Shown: positions 14,126 to 25,950 of the stretch, piece after piece
Numbering within the stretch: the stretch's first letter is position 1
Layout of the letters: every line of letters starts with the position of its first letter
Source: Onchocerca volvulus
Lineage: Eukaryota; Nematoda; Chromadorea; Rhabditida; Onchocercidae
NCBI GenBank assembly: GCA_000499405.2
Contig: HG738137.1
Coordinates: forward strand, 26,719,928 to 26,783,927
DNA length: 64,000 nucleotides
Reading direction: 5' to 3'
The notes under the pieces: model-generated
What the model saw: the letters and a program-made list of their open reading frames with translations, nothing else
Told to the model about the DNA's origin: nothing
The model's database searches: none
Position numbers and translations under genes: made by a program

Positions 14126-15100
14126 TGTAAAATTTTGTTAATTGCAAATTTAGTTAAAGTTGAAAATTCGTTTAAAGTCTAAAATTCATTCGATTTTAAT
14201 TCCTATTGAAATTTGAAATTTATTAAAAATAAGTTAATGAAGAAATGAGGTAGTTTTTTCGTCATTTGTTTTGGCTTGGATATATAAAATTGATCAAGTT
14301 TTGAGCAATTATAGTCTATTATAGTTTAAATTTACAAAAAAAAAAAAAATGGTTTTTCTTAGATCTAACATTCATGTTTATATTGTTTGCCTCTTTATTT
14401 TACGAAACGAAAAACTTGACAATGCCATTCTTGCGGTTGTTTTGAACTTCATTTCGTCCGAAGGAAATTGAAATTTTTTCTTTTGATATTTGAAAACAAA
14501 ATTATTAAAAGTATAATAACAACTATTACAACAATCTTGTCATGTTTTTGTCTATACTATTTTGTTTTTCTCAATTGTGTGTATTATATATATGAAATGT
14601 TAATGTTATTTGTTTCTGTAACGATTAAAATTTCAAAAAATGTTCCGTAACGCTTGCTATAAATTACACTCAGTTAGGAGCATCTTTCCATGAAAGTTAA
14701 ACTTTTCAACTTGAATTATACCGTATGAAATGTATAAGTTTAATTATTTCATCGGCACTTAATGTCACTTTCAATAGTAGTATAGATTGAAGCACAATAT
14801 TTCACATTTTGATTTTGCAATTAAAATTTGAATTACCCGAAATTTTTAAATTGCAATAAGCAGTATGCTGTTAAAACAATTAAAATATTGATACAGATGA
14901 TTATATAAATGATATTTTGTGAATCTAAGAAGTAGTTTTGAATTTTCTGCCAGAATAATTTCAAGGAAAAATTTATGGATTTAAAGAGATTCGTTAAATG
15001 TCAATTATTATTTATTTTAATTAGCCGAATAAGTTTAAAATGTTTAGCTATTAATTTTAATTCAAAAAAAAAATTTATTCATTTGTTTTCTGTGTCATGT

Positions 15101-15124
15101 CGCAGTGCTAAAAATAGCACTGCG
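15101..15124. repeat. Perfect 10-bp stem hairpin
   Basis: Arms CGCAGTGCTA and TAGCACTGCG with an AAAA loop. It is GC-richer than its surroundings and has no recognised gene partner. Confidence 0.75.
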
Positions 15125-15684
15125 AATTTCTGGAAAATTTCTTGCATCGTACCGCTATATCCCGAGATCAATCCAAGGTATTCCGAATTGATTTTATTAT
15201 TGGCAGCTTAGAAATTCGATAAATCACGATAGGTTCTCATTAAGAAATAGTCTAAAAATTGGAAGCGAAATTCAAATACAATATTCAATGAAAATTTAAT
15301 CATAAAAATTTGCTTTTTCCCTATAAATGGTGCTTGGAAAAATTAACTTCTTAATGACCTGAAATAATTAAGCTCCTGAATATGAAAAATTTTCGATCTC
15401 TTTTAAAATTGACAATTCAAATTTTATCAAAAAATTAGTTTCTTAAATGGTGAAAATGATTTCATTATCGATAGATCGATAGATCTCTCAAATTCAAAAA
15501 ATAAAAGAAAAAACTGAAAATAAATTTAGAACCATCAATTCTGTTGTATCATCATTAAATGATTTATCCATTTCACATGTGAAGATTTATCGATCTGTCG
15601 GAAATGATTTTCTTATTCATCCTCATTCATTGATTTTTCCAAATTTTTCGATCGATTTTAAAAATCCGATCTAAAAATCTCGAC

Positions 15685-15920
15685 AAGTTATAGGCATACC
15701 AACCTGGTGGAGTTTTATCATTTTTCTGTTTTGAAAAATGTTCATCTGCCGCTTGAGCGGTTCTTATTGCTATTTCTGGAGTTTTTGGTTACAAATGCAT
15801 TTATAGTTTCTCATTTTCAACTGCATTAATATGTACTTCTGCAAGTTCGACAACGGAAAAATCTTTTCGATTGAGTCCATCACACATCTCTGTAATGCTT
15901 AGCTTTCTTAATTCATTCAT
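15685..15920 (-). pseudogene. gatA: Bacterial gatA 5' fragment (Glu-tRNA(Gln) amidotransferase subunit A), Rickettsiales-like
   Basis: GatA is the amidase subunit of GatCAB, which converts misacylated Glu-tRNA(Gln). Reading leftwards from an ATG at 15920 gives the N-terminal helices of a rickettsial-type GatA: ELRKLSITEM, then FSVVELAEVHINAVENEKL, then a stop. With two small indels (a 2-base insertion near 15797 and one extra A in an A-run near 15783, net 3) the frame resumes as NAFVTK and PEIAIRTAQAADEHFSKQK. A further shift yields GMPIT before similarity ends. About 75 of the usual 480-490 residues remain, so no function is possible. No introns interrupt it. The wording is closer to bacterial than to mitochondrial GatA (from memory of the family). 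I infer a nuclear copy of Wolbachia or related DNA. Confidence 0.75.
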
Positions 15921-17129
15921 TAATTTCAATTTTTTTTGCAAAACATTAATTATTACAACGATAGGAAATTCTGAGCCGATTAATCAAGCTCAGAAAACAT
16001 TACTGCACTTTGAGAAACAAAGAAGGCATATTTCAAACTATCTGACAACTTAATAATCAATTCTGATTAAGAACTACTTGATCGTCAGAAGATTAAAATC
16101 CTTGCTTATCTGAGTTTCATTTACCTTTTCAGCATTACAAAGACTGTCAAAATATTTCAACTGACAAATTTATCGCATGATTATTAAACCTTAAGATCAG
16201 AGAAGATGTTGTTTGTAATTGAGATCAAAAATCAAGAAATTTTTCAGAAAGTTCGAAAGAATAAATAAAAATTCTTTGTGATCGTTATGCTGTCCAGTTT
16301 TACACTTTCTTCTTGAGATAATGCTTTTCCTCTCTCAAATATTTTTTCTTTTTGTTAATGGATTATTATCATATCTACATTGCTTCAATCAATTCCAAAA
16401 TGTGGAAAAAATGTACTGCTTCGGCATTACTTCAAAAAATCCGCGAATTTCTTGATGACAATGAAATGTATTAGTTCCGGAAACCGGTTTTTCCGCCACG
16501 AAAGATGGTTAGTTTTTTACGTTACCATTACTTATCACTATGAGCAGTTCTAATCGGAACTTTCCAGTCATTTAGTAGAATATATGAACTAATGAAATTC
16601 ATGTTTTCTTTTATTCGTATCAATTCGTTCGACTTTTTTTTTTCCGAAATATTACGCTAATTTCCCGAAATTTGCAGAATAGTGTAATATTTCGTGAAGA
16701 ACATCGTAATGTAATTGCTAAAAACTTTCAGTGAAGAAAGAAAAAGGATCAACAAAGCTTATATATCATATTATTATCATTAGTAATCTTAGCGTTGCTA
16801 ATAATTTGAAGATCGCTCGTGTATTTCATGGATAATATCAGTATCAGTACAGATAAGTTTGATAGCAACTTATCAAGAAGTTCGCGTCCAAATATCATTT
16901 GCTTACTAGCCTAATTTCAAGTTTAATTCAGTGAACAGAAGAACCTTTTATCAACTATCTCTGATTATACTTTGAGCTTTTATTAAACCTTAACAGGCGT
17001 TATTTATGGTTCTATCACGCCTTTCTCCGCTTTATTTATCCTTCCGTTCGATCAATTTGTTATATCAGCAAAGTTGATTTGAGTTAAACGAAAGGTCCCC
17101 TTTCTCCTTCCCTTCAAACTTTTCAAAGT

Positions 17130-18133
17130 GTCAACCCCCTTTCTGTCCTTCTCAGTGTCATATCCATCCATCCCTCATCGTCATCGGAGTGCTGAGGACA
17201 TCGTCATCAAGCGTTCACTCATATTTTGCAGAACGATAATATGGCAAGCCACGTATGGTACGACGAAGACAGACAGAGAGAGAGAGAGAGAGAGATGTAG
17301 ACAGGTAGAGGATAGAGTAAAGTTGTGAAATGGGAAAGAGGAAAACTAAGGTAAGATAGGGAAAGGTAAGAGTAGATAAGAGGAAAGGTAGATTAAGGTT
17401 AAAAATGATGAAGGTAAGCAGGTGGATAGGGATAAATGAGTAGGTAGACAAGACGGGTAGGATAGGGTAAGTTCGATGGATGGATGGATGATGTGAGTGC
17501 TGCTGCTACAATTGCGATACTCGTCATCGTCGTTATCGTTGTCGTTGTCGTTGCCGCTTGTCGCCGTCGCCGTCGTCGTCGTCGTCGTCGTCACGAGAGG
17601 TTATACTCTATCTTTCCCTCGCTGCGTCAATGTGTGCTGCCAGTCGTTCTGCGCGCACGCAGACACGCAGACGAACAGACACAGACACACACACACACAC
17701 ACGCACACACACACGTCTCTTGCAATATGCAGGTAGATAGACCACCCGACCGACTGGCTACGACGACACGACACGAATAGCCTCGCATTGATCGTATGTG
17801 TATGATGATGATGATGATGTGTATGTATATGTAAATACGTGTAGATAACAGGCTGAACACGGAGAGCGCAGAGAGTGCAACACAACGGCTGCAGCAACAG
17901 CAGCAGCTCTACTACCACGGCAACAGCAACTACGATATGTTGACGTACGCTGCGTTGCAGACACGCGCGCGCACGCCCCACCCGACAGCATCACAACTAT
18001 CTTCGACAGCATCCGCAGCGGCGGCGGTGCCACTGACAGCAGCAGAGCACGAGAAGAGGCCTCTGTTTTATCGTTCACCTATTATTACGTTCTATCCGAA
18101 CTTAGTCAACCTGTAATAGAAGCCAATCTATTG
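17130..18133 (+). promoter_or_regulatory. GC-rich, CpG-rich promoter / untranslated first exon region of the GMEB gene
   Basis: Base composition changes abruptly from AT-rich to GC/CpG-rich. The region is packed with microsatellites: (AG)n about 17269-17296, (GTC)n about 17540-17592, (CA)n about 17682-17714, (ATG)n about 17800-17820 and CAG/GCAGCA clusters near 17890-17930. A strong splice donor (ATTG|GTAAGT) follows at 18133/18134, and the next acceptor (GTTACAG) is at 19032, 73 bases before the GMEB start codon. This suggests an untranslated first exon. Long open frames here on both strands are artefacts of repeats and high GC. Confidence 0.5.
17265..17480 (+). repeat. Purine-rich tract
   Basis: Over some 215 bases the plus strand is mostly A/G with only scattered T and rare C, beginning with the (AG)n array and continuing as GGTAAGATAGGGAAAGG-like words. 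Such homopurine DNA can form triplexes or R-loops. Confidence 0.7.
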
Positions 18134-18421
18134 GTAAGTATATTACCTATTTTTACCTTCATTAGTTCCGTTTAAATTGCAGCAGTTTAGATAATTCTAG
18201 TAGATATTACACGTACGTACGTGTACACGTAGGATTTCATCGTAGACAAATTCTTGTTTCACATGACAGAGGAGTAGGAAAACGACGAGCGTGTAATGAG
18301 AGATGTGGAATCGATATGACATCTCTATCCATCCTATTTAAAGATTGAACGTGATAGGAGAAGCATCGCCGCACTCTCTCAAATCGAAAAGGTGGGAAGG
18401 TCATTTGAGCAGATGGCGGGG

Positions 18422-18443
18422 ACGACTGGAATATTCCAGTCGT
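18422..18443. promoter_or_regulatory. 22-bp perfect palindrome with heat-shock-element core
   Basis: The half-site ACGACTGGAAT is followed directly by its reverse complement. The centre contains GGAATATTCC, an inverted nGAAn pair as bound by HSF. It lies in the leader intron of the GMEB gene, 290 bases after the 18133 donor. HSF binding is inference. Confidence 0.5.
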
Positions 18444-19105
18444 TAAATGTATCGTCGTAAGTGATCGCTTCCCTCATTTTGGTCTACCCTTTTGCGAACC
18501 AAACGTATGCGACGGACAGTGAGCAAGTCGTGCGATCTATAGTATAGTTCTCTTCATGAATACTTTTATCAATTTTGTGGGAAACTTTTCGAATTTTAAT
18601 TGGCAAATCCCCTACTTACTTCATCATTCTGCAAGGTTATGTAGTAGCGGAGTAATTTTTGACCATTTTACCTAATATCAACATGCGCTTACCATACACA
18701 TCTTTGATTGTTTTCCCTTGATATAAAACTAGCTTATATGATGCTGCAATTGCATGCGCCATATTTAGATATATATTTAGAATTAGAATCTAGACTGAAA
18801 TAATTATGTATATTAGTGCAGAAGATAATTATACCTGATCCATTCCATTACTATTGTCCCTTTATCAATTGCTATGATTTAAACAAATCATGATTTTAAT
18901 CAATTAATGTCTATATTTTTTTGCTATTACAATTGCCAGGTTGTCATCCGTATTGTCTTGAATCAAGGAATTATGCAATATATTATAACAATGGAAAGAT
19001 TCAAAAAAAGATAATAATTCTGAACGTTACAGGTTATTTTTTTACGAGGATATTGTGAAATCCTTGCATGCTTTCTTGCTAGTCAAAACGTGAAACGCAT
19101 CAAAT

Positions 19106-22100
19106 ATGTCAGTCAATGGAACGGATGATGGTGGCAGTACCACACCAGTAGATCTCAAAGCACCTATTTTAGAGGTTTGTTTCACAAAAAACTGTTAGAA
19201 AATTTTCTTGTATATAATAAATATATATGTATATTTATTTATGTTTATATATGCTGAGAATATTTCTCAGTTCCTCTTCTTCTGTAGAAATACTCCCCTA
19301 TAAAATTTTGCTAATTATTTGTTGATTTTTTGATATAAAAGAAATGATTTTTTTTGGGGGGGATTTTCAGGTAAGATGTGGACATTTAGTGGCTCGTTTA
19401 CACACTGAAAAATTCGTCTGTCCAGGAATACATCAACCATGCATTGAGTTGGATGGTTTGTTTTTTACAAGTTTTTAATAGTAGACACTTTCAGATTAAT
19501 TAGTTGCCAGGAACTTTAAGATAGTCACGCGGCTATATTTGTACAAAATCATTAATCTTCAACTAATAATTATGCGCTCATGGGCAACCAAATCTTAAAT
19601 GGATTTTCATGTTGATGTCTAACAGTTGTAGTAATCATAGTGCAGTGTCTTAAAGCATAATAAAGCGCACTGAAATTTGTTGGTTAGATTGTTCTGTGCT
19701 TGCGCTAATTTTGTCTATTTCCATGTGGACATTTTAATCCATCGTTGATATATTGTAATCCCCTTCATACAGCTACATTCCAGTATGACAATGACTATTT
19801 AAATTCTTAATTTTTTAAACCATTTCAACTATTTCACGACAATTTATCACAAGCAGTTGATCTTTGTGATATTGCTTATAAAATCAACATAGAAATTTGC
19901 TTATATATATACGCGTAACTGTTTCACTATTCTGGCATATTCTTGTTTTCACACTTAGAATTATTCATCAATATTCGCATATTCTCACGTCTTTTCATTA
20001 TTGTTTATTTTGTTTAGGTGAATTGATTAGCCCAAAAGAGTTTACAATACGTGCCAATAAAGATAAACAAAAAGATTGGAAAGGAAGCATCCGTATTGGA
20101 AAATCAAATATGAGGTACGTTGATTCTTTTGTACTCTAAAAATTCTAAAGAAAAATGATTAACTGTGAACGATTTAGCACATAGCATGATTGAAAATATG
20201 AATAAAACATTATTTTGGTTTAATCTGTTACGGTATAAAATTTTCTGGAGAACTACTGCAAATGAAAGGAGACATTTATCATGTCTTATAAATAGACACA
20301 GCAGGCGCAAAAGCAAAATTATAAAAGTTATTCTTAAAAGATATAGCAATATGGCTTTTTCATCCAATATTTATGGCATTTTTGTACGTCGCTCTACATT
20401 TATTTTTTTCTGTATGTTATCAATTTAAGGATACTTAAGAGAATTCCATTGATGACAATATTGTATACATCTGTTTCTATCAGTTTTATAGCGGGATCAT
20501 TTAAAATTTCAAAATAGTGTTTCATTATCAATCAAAGAGAATGGGTTGAGGTTTTTGGCTGCAGAATTATGGATAAAACCAGATCAAGGAAATTAAATAT
20601 AAAAACTCGTTTTTTTTTCTTTTTTTTTTTTTCATTGACTGGTTCTCTTTTTCATAGTACACTTTCCAGAGCATTAATGGAAATGAAAAGCCTCGATTTT
20701 TACAATCACGAGAATTACTGCAGTGCCAAATGTCAGTCACGAAATTTTATGTCATTTAAAAATCATCTTACGGAAGCCTACTTAAATGCCGATTTGCTTT
20801 ATGGAGCGACATCGTCCTCATTTGATGAAGATAAGAAAAGTGGTATCATGAGGTGATTCTTTTGTCTGTTCTGGAGGCATAAGCAAATATTCTTGAGTAG
20901 ATGGTTCTGAGAGAAATACTTTAATGTTCAATCATTTCCGATATGTTATTGTTTCGGAATTATTTCAACAAATTTGGAAAATATGCTAATTTCATGGTTA
21001 TAATAAGATTTATTACTTGATTTTTTTTTTTTGCAGCCTTTATTCACAAGTGAATGAACGAAGTAATTCGGTTGTTAATGGTGTGTTTTCTTCTCTTTGT
21101 CTTATTTTTATTTTTTCATGGAATTAATGCTGATTACGCGGTCTACAGTGGGTAAACTGCAAAATCCTATTAAATTTTAGTATTTAAATGCATATGGTTC
21201 AGATTGAATAGTAAATTTTTTTTCTTTTTTTTAAATATATTTACTCCATTTTTGCAGCAATAATGTCAACGTTTATGAAAGGTCAGAAATTCGATGAAGA
21301 TCTCATGCCAGCGGAAGAAGATACAGCCGGTTCAAGTAACAGTGCTGTAGTGGTGATGAAAAATCGTATGCTTTAGTTCATTAGCGAAATTTTTATATCT
21401 ATCGATCAACTATGAGTCTTATATATATTTTTGTTTGCCTTTATTGATTTATTTTTTCTTCTGGATTACTGATAAGTTAGTCTCTGAAATGAAAACTATG
21501 TCCTATGACAGATATCCGCTCTGAAAGCCGTTAGAACTGTCAAACTGAATTTTTGCTTAAAGGAGGTTTTATATGAATGTCTTCAGGCTTTTGAGAAAGA
21601 ACATTTTTATTTACATATAAAATAGATATTTTTTTCATCATGCATGTAGAGTAAAGGAAATGAAAAAATAGGATTTTTTGTTTTGAAGAGTAGTGCTGTC
21701 ATTTAAATGTAGTCCATAAGTAGTTTCTGAATCAATTCCATTATATTTTTTAGAACCAATCAAATTCTGGGCTGGGATGGATGAGATGGGATTGTTGAGT
21801 GATTTGACAGATGTTATGATCACTTCTATGGAGCATCTTCGTCGTCTTGCACTGATGGGACCCTCACAGAGGGATGCAGGTAATCCAATGACTATATTAA
21901 GCATGCCAATGTTTCATAAGTTATCAGTATTTCTAAATAAAAAACTGCACTGATTTCGAACAGAACAGAGCTGTTTCTGCTTTGTACTGCCACAAACTGT
22001 GCTATAAAATTTTGATTGCACACTTTTCATACTGTTTAATTATAAAGCAGAGTGATCTTCCATTATCATACAGTTACAAGATCTCCTGTCAACATAATTT

Positions 22101-22747
22101 AAATTTAATTCCGTTTCTTCAATAATTTTTTTGCTTTCAGTTGCTGAAAGATTGACTCGAGTTGCTAGCGCATTAGATTTGGAAGAAACAATCGGTTCCA
22201 GAATACAAGCGGAACGGCTTAATTGCACCGTGGAAACAAGTTTGTTAAGCAATGAAATTCAAGGTATATAAATTTCATTATTTTAGTCGTGATCTTCTAC
22301 TTCATATCCTTCGTTTTGGATTCAAGAAAATTCGTAATGCCATTGATCTGTTTGAATGAGCGTCAACTTTTAGAATTGTTATTCTTGTATAGTAACTTAC
22401 TACTAAGCCATTACAGTAGAAATGATAATAACAATGAAATAGAAACTACATACAGCTTAGTCAGTAATGAGATATCTGTAAATCACTATTAAGCAGAACT
22501 GCAAAAGAAAACCGAAGTGAGTTGGCGTAGATTGGAAGAGTCGCGACGGAAGGCATCACGAATTGATGACCTGTTCTGCGAAGATTCTCCACCAAGTATA
22601 CCAGGAAAACGTCGAAGGCATTCTGCTGTAGCTCCTTCTGCATGTATTACAGCATCAGCGATTACATCTGCACCTACTTCCGCTACTGCAACTGCGACAG
22701 CGGCACCAATCGATGAAAATAACGGCTTATCAATGGTGGAACAGTAA
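19106..22747 (+). CDS. gmeb: GMEB-like SAND-domain transcription factor
   Basis: Homologue of glucocorticoid modulatory element-binding proteins, nuclear DNA-binding regulators. Nine exons join in phase: 19106-19174, 19371-19455, 20018-20114, 20658-20852, 21037-21080, 21258-21365, 21754-21879, 22141-22263, 22494-22747 (366 residues). The SAND domain covers residues about 24-110: RCGHLVARLHTEKFVCPGI, ELISPKEF, the DNA-contacting KDWK motif within KQKDWKGSIRIG, and the GMEB-type zinc-binding tail FYNHENYCSAKC. Downstream come an acidic linker, a helical segment rich in Leu/Glu (about 195-260) that probably forms the coiled coil of this family, a basic cluster GKRRRH (possible NLS) and an Ala/Thr-rich tail. 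It is shorter than vertebrate GMEB1/2 (over 500 residues). The last exon can use either of two acceptors three bases apart (22493 or 22496). The start is the first in-frame ATG after the 19032 acceptor. Confidence 0.92.
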
Positions 22748-23585
22748 ATCTCCTCTGTTCTGTATATCATGTTTTCATTTTTTCCTTTTTGTCAAACTAC
22801 TGTTTTTTGTTTATGTTTGTGACTATCGTTTTTTAAATATCTGATTTTATTTCATTGTTTATTAATCTGTTAATGTAGCAGTTTGGAAGATTGTTTTATA
22901 TTGGTTGAGAGAGTTATTTAAATTGTTATCTCTTTTTTACCTATGTAAACGGATCCAATCATTACCGGTGGTTGCTTTCATTTTAGAAACAAACGGCCTA
23001 TGCCATTTTGCAGTAGGTTATAAAATAAGGATCGAGAATATTAATAATGAAAATATCTTGTTAGTCCTCCTTAAACTTTCCCAGTCTTCAATAGAAATCT
23101 TTATCTTGATCCACTGCAAATCTTAGTTGGTCTGCCGTAATTTCGTAGTAATCACTGGTAAATCCTTCTGAAGTGTTATAATATTTTTTTTTTGTGATCC
23201 ACATGGGTTTCTAGAAAGAATTATGAAGATTTGCGAACTACTTGTTCTCTGCGTTTATTGAGATTATTTATTGTATTTTTGCAAAAATTCTGGATGTGCT
23301 GCTATGTTTTTTAAGAATTACAATCCGCTATATTAGTTTCCCTCTCTTGAATAAGTTTTTTTGTTCATTAGATTGATCCATCACTCAGCATTTTTTTCAT
23401 CTTCCGATTTTCTTAGATTTTATATTTTTTTATTTTGGCGAAAAAATCATGAGGTTTTGGAATCATTTTAGCATTAGCAATAGAATAACTGTCTATATTC
23501 AGAAGTATTTTAAAAATAGATTTTGCATGAGTCACTTAATATATTGTGTGCTAGTGAGCATCCTTTTTTCTAGGGCCTCGAATTT

Positions 23586-23689
23586 GGATATTTGGTCAAG
23601 TCACATGACCAAATATCCAAACGATATTTGGTTATGTCACATGACAGAAGCACATATAGAGTAATTTCACATGACCAAATATCGTTTGG
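23586..23689. repeat. Two interlocked hairpins sharing a CCAAATATC motif
   Basis: Hairpin 1 has perfect 13-base arms (23586-23598 and 23606-23618; GGATATTTGGTCA) and a 7-base loop. Hairpin 2 has 22-base arms with two mismatches (23617-23638 and 23668-23689) starting CCAAACGATATTTGG. The right arm of hairpin 1 overlaps the left arm of hairpin 2 by two bases, and the word CACATGACCAAATATC occurs in both. Confidence 0.85.
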
Positions 23690-25457
23690 ACAAAAGATTT
23701 ATAATTAAAAAAAGGCTTAATTGCTATCATCCCTTAATTTTATATAGCAAATTTCATATTTTGCTTCGGATTATGCAGCAAAGGTCTGAGAGCTACAAAA
23801 AAAAAAAAGAATATTAATGTTAGCATTTTTTTTATTAAAATTTCTTTCATAAGCGAGCTATTACAGGCAAATTTTCTTTAAATCTATTGAGCTTGACTGG
23901 TTAGCATTAATTTCACTTGTTTAGCATTTTAGTCTAAATTTAGAATTTCTATACATTTTTTTTAAAAAAACACATTTTTTGCTGGTTTAAAATTTTAAGG
24001 AGGCATATTCATGATTTTGTCCTTGGAAATCTCTGGTAGTTTTTACCCAAAGCATTAATTAGAAATTGCAACATAAATCAAAAATTTGCGTAGGAGCAAA
24101 ATTGTGAAAATCAGTAACTGCCTAAATTTTACTGAATCTGAAGGATTTGTATTCCTCAGTCTGATGAATTATAGATTTTACATTGCCCAGAAAGTAGATT
24201 GCTCAGTAAAGCTAGCAAATCTTAATTTCTTGCTCAGGCAGTCTGTTCTTTTGAATTTTTCAAGTTGCTTCTTTCAGCGAATTTTTTTTTTGCATTTGAC
24301 GGGGAGCGGAAAAATTTGATAGTTCATAAAATAAAAGTCTAGAAAGAGTGATCTGCGCTAATTTTATTTCATTATACCAGGAATATTGCTTAATATGTGG
24401 ATACTTCCTCTATTTTCACGATCAGTTGATTGAAGCAACTCAAGAAATTCGCTTCTTTACAAAGTTTGGATCTCTATTTTGTATACATTGTGCTATAGGC
24501 CGTTTACAGATACATTTTTTAAGGCCTGTTTCATTGTCAACTTTCTCATACAGCTTCCTTATATCTAATATTGTTTGTTTTTATATGTTTCATTAAACAT
24601 TTTGAAAAATATTCCTTTCTATGATATTTGAATAAATTCAACAGAATTTTCAAAATGACACGGAAAAGTGCAATTTTTTACGAACATTTGATGTTATTAA
24701 ATTTTTATGTCTTGTTTCAAGCCTGGTTGGAGACATATATCCATAAGATCTTTTTTTTCACTATCATCGTGTGAGGTAATCGGAAACTATTAATTTGCAG
24801 TTTACAAGGAAGAAAATTTATCAGTTAGATGGTTCCAAATTCTTTCTAATAATTGATAATGCTTATGTCCAAGAATGGCTATTCTTTTTTGTTTACCTCT
24901 TCGGATGGAGTATTTTCCTGGTAAATATCACTGTCGACGAGTGTTCGGTTATTTAGCACGGAAGATACTGGTGTAAATTTATTTAAGCAGACGAAAAAGC
25001 AATCATTATATCTCGAGACTCTAAAACTTTATCTTCGACAGACTAAACTTGGCGGTTGCTTGCATCTTGGGATTTTAAAATTAATTATTTATTAATTTAA
25101 AAAACATCTAAAATCTCGGATATTTCTGATTTTCAAAGAAGGTGCACTATATCTTATGATAGTTAGCCCATAACACCATTATGCTTTCATTTCCGTTATC
25201 AATTAATTAAATTTATCAGCGGTTGTCATCTAGCTAAAGTCAATGATATCAAAATTAGCCGTAAATAATAGCAAAGTTTGGTCATGCATTCAAGTTTTTA
25301 ATGATGATTAATATGATGTTTTTTTGGGCTTTTAAATTTTCAGTTTTGATTTTTGTATTTTATATCAACCTTGATAATTTTTTATTACAAATTATGTGAC
25401 ATTTTTAAAGGAAATGCAGTCATGAATTAGTTTTCCAAAACTAAAATACAATTTTAG

Positions 25458-25507
25458 CTGACTTAATGATAATTTGGCTTATCTTTTCATTTCTGAATTA
25501 GCAAATG
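25458..25507. repeat. Direct repeat, left copy
   Basis: About 45 bases containing TATCTTTTCATTTCT; repeated at 25902-25950 with a handful of differences. The pair brackets a candidate small gene. Confidence 0.7.
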
Positions 25508-25509
25508 GA

Positions 25510-25905
25510 ATGAATGTTAAGAGATTAAAAGTAAGTTTTGGGAAGGTTTCATGTCATACATTTCCGTCTCAAATTAATGACATCTTTGATGACAAGATTG
25601 GATGAAATATTGCATATGCGATCAAAATTTGCATAATATTGAGAAATTTTTTGCATTTTTATAAATTTCTAAATAGTATTTTTGCATTGCTTCAGGCCAA
25701 ATTGCAATGGAGTGAAATTCATCGATCATTGTCGACGACTACAAATAAAAGTTTATGTTGTATGATAGTTCCATCCATGATTTTTTCTACTTTCCCATTA
25801 ACTCGAAATCAAGAAAAGAGTAACAAACAAGGAACAATCACCATATTGTCCGTTGAAACGTGTCTTTCCGTGACAATTTCACGTATTTGCACATGTCTGA
25901 ACTGA
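25510..25905 (+). CDS. Candidate small two-exon gene, unknown
   Basis: Not recognised. A short exon 25510-25530 (MNVKRLK) ends at a strong GTAAGT donor and joins in phase to 25696-25905 after a GCTTCAG acceptor, giving 76 residues. The second exon reads AKLQWSEIHRSLSTTTN and ends ICTCLN. It is rich in Ser, Thr and Cys, with no clear signal peptide or membrane helix. Support is only an open frame of higher than local complexity plus matching splice sites. It could be chance, or an exon of a longer unrecognised gene. Confidence 0.25.
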
Positions 25906-25950
25906 TTTAATAGTAATTTGACGTATCTTTTCATTTCTAGATTAACAAAT
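25902..25950. repeat. Direct repeat, right copy
   Basis: Second copy of the 25458-25507 sequence, 444 bases downstream in the same orientation. Confidence 0.7.

Larger units (their letters stand above)
14126..17129. other. Intergenic region DDR-GMEB with a bacterial gene fragment
   Basis: No host exon recognised. It contains the gatA fragment (15685-15920, minus) and a perfect hairpin at 15101-15124. Short coding-like stretches around 15960-16050 (plus; QKTLLHFEKQRRHIS) and 16260-16340 (minus; FERGKALSQEES) may belong to the same foreign insertion, but I cannot name them. Confidence 0.5.

Noticed and set aside
14975..15211. 78-codon ORF with a hydrophobic start
   Set aside because: It spans the 15101 hairpin, has no splice or trans-splice acceptor at the start, and is within chance length for this base composition.
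17346..18078. Long open frames (80-126 codons) on both strands
   Set aside because: They arise from high GC and trinucleotide or CA repeats. They are low-complexity and no frame matches a protein family.
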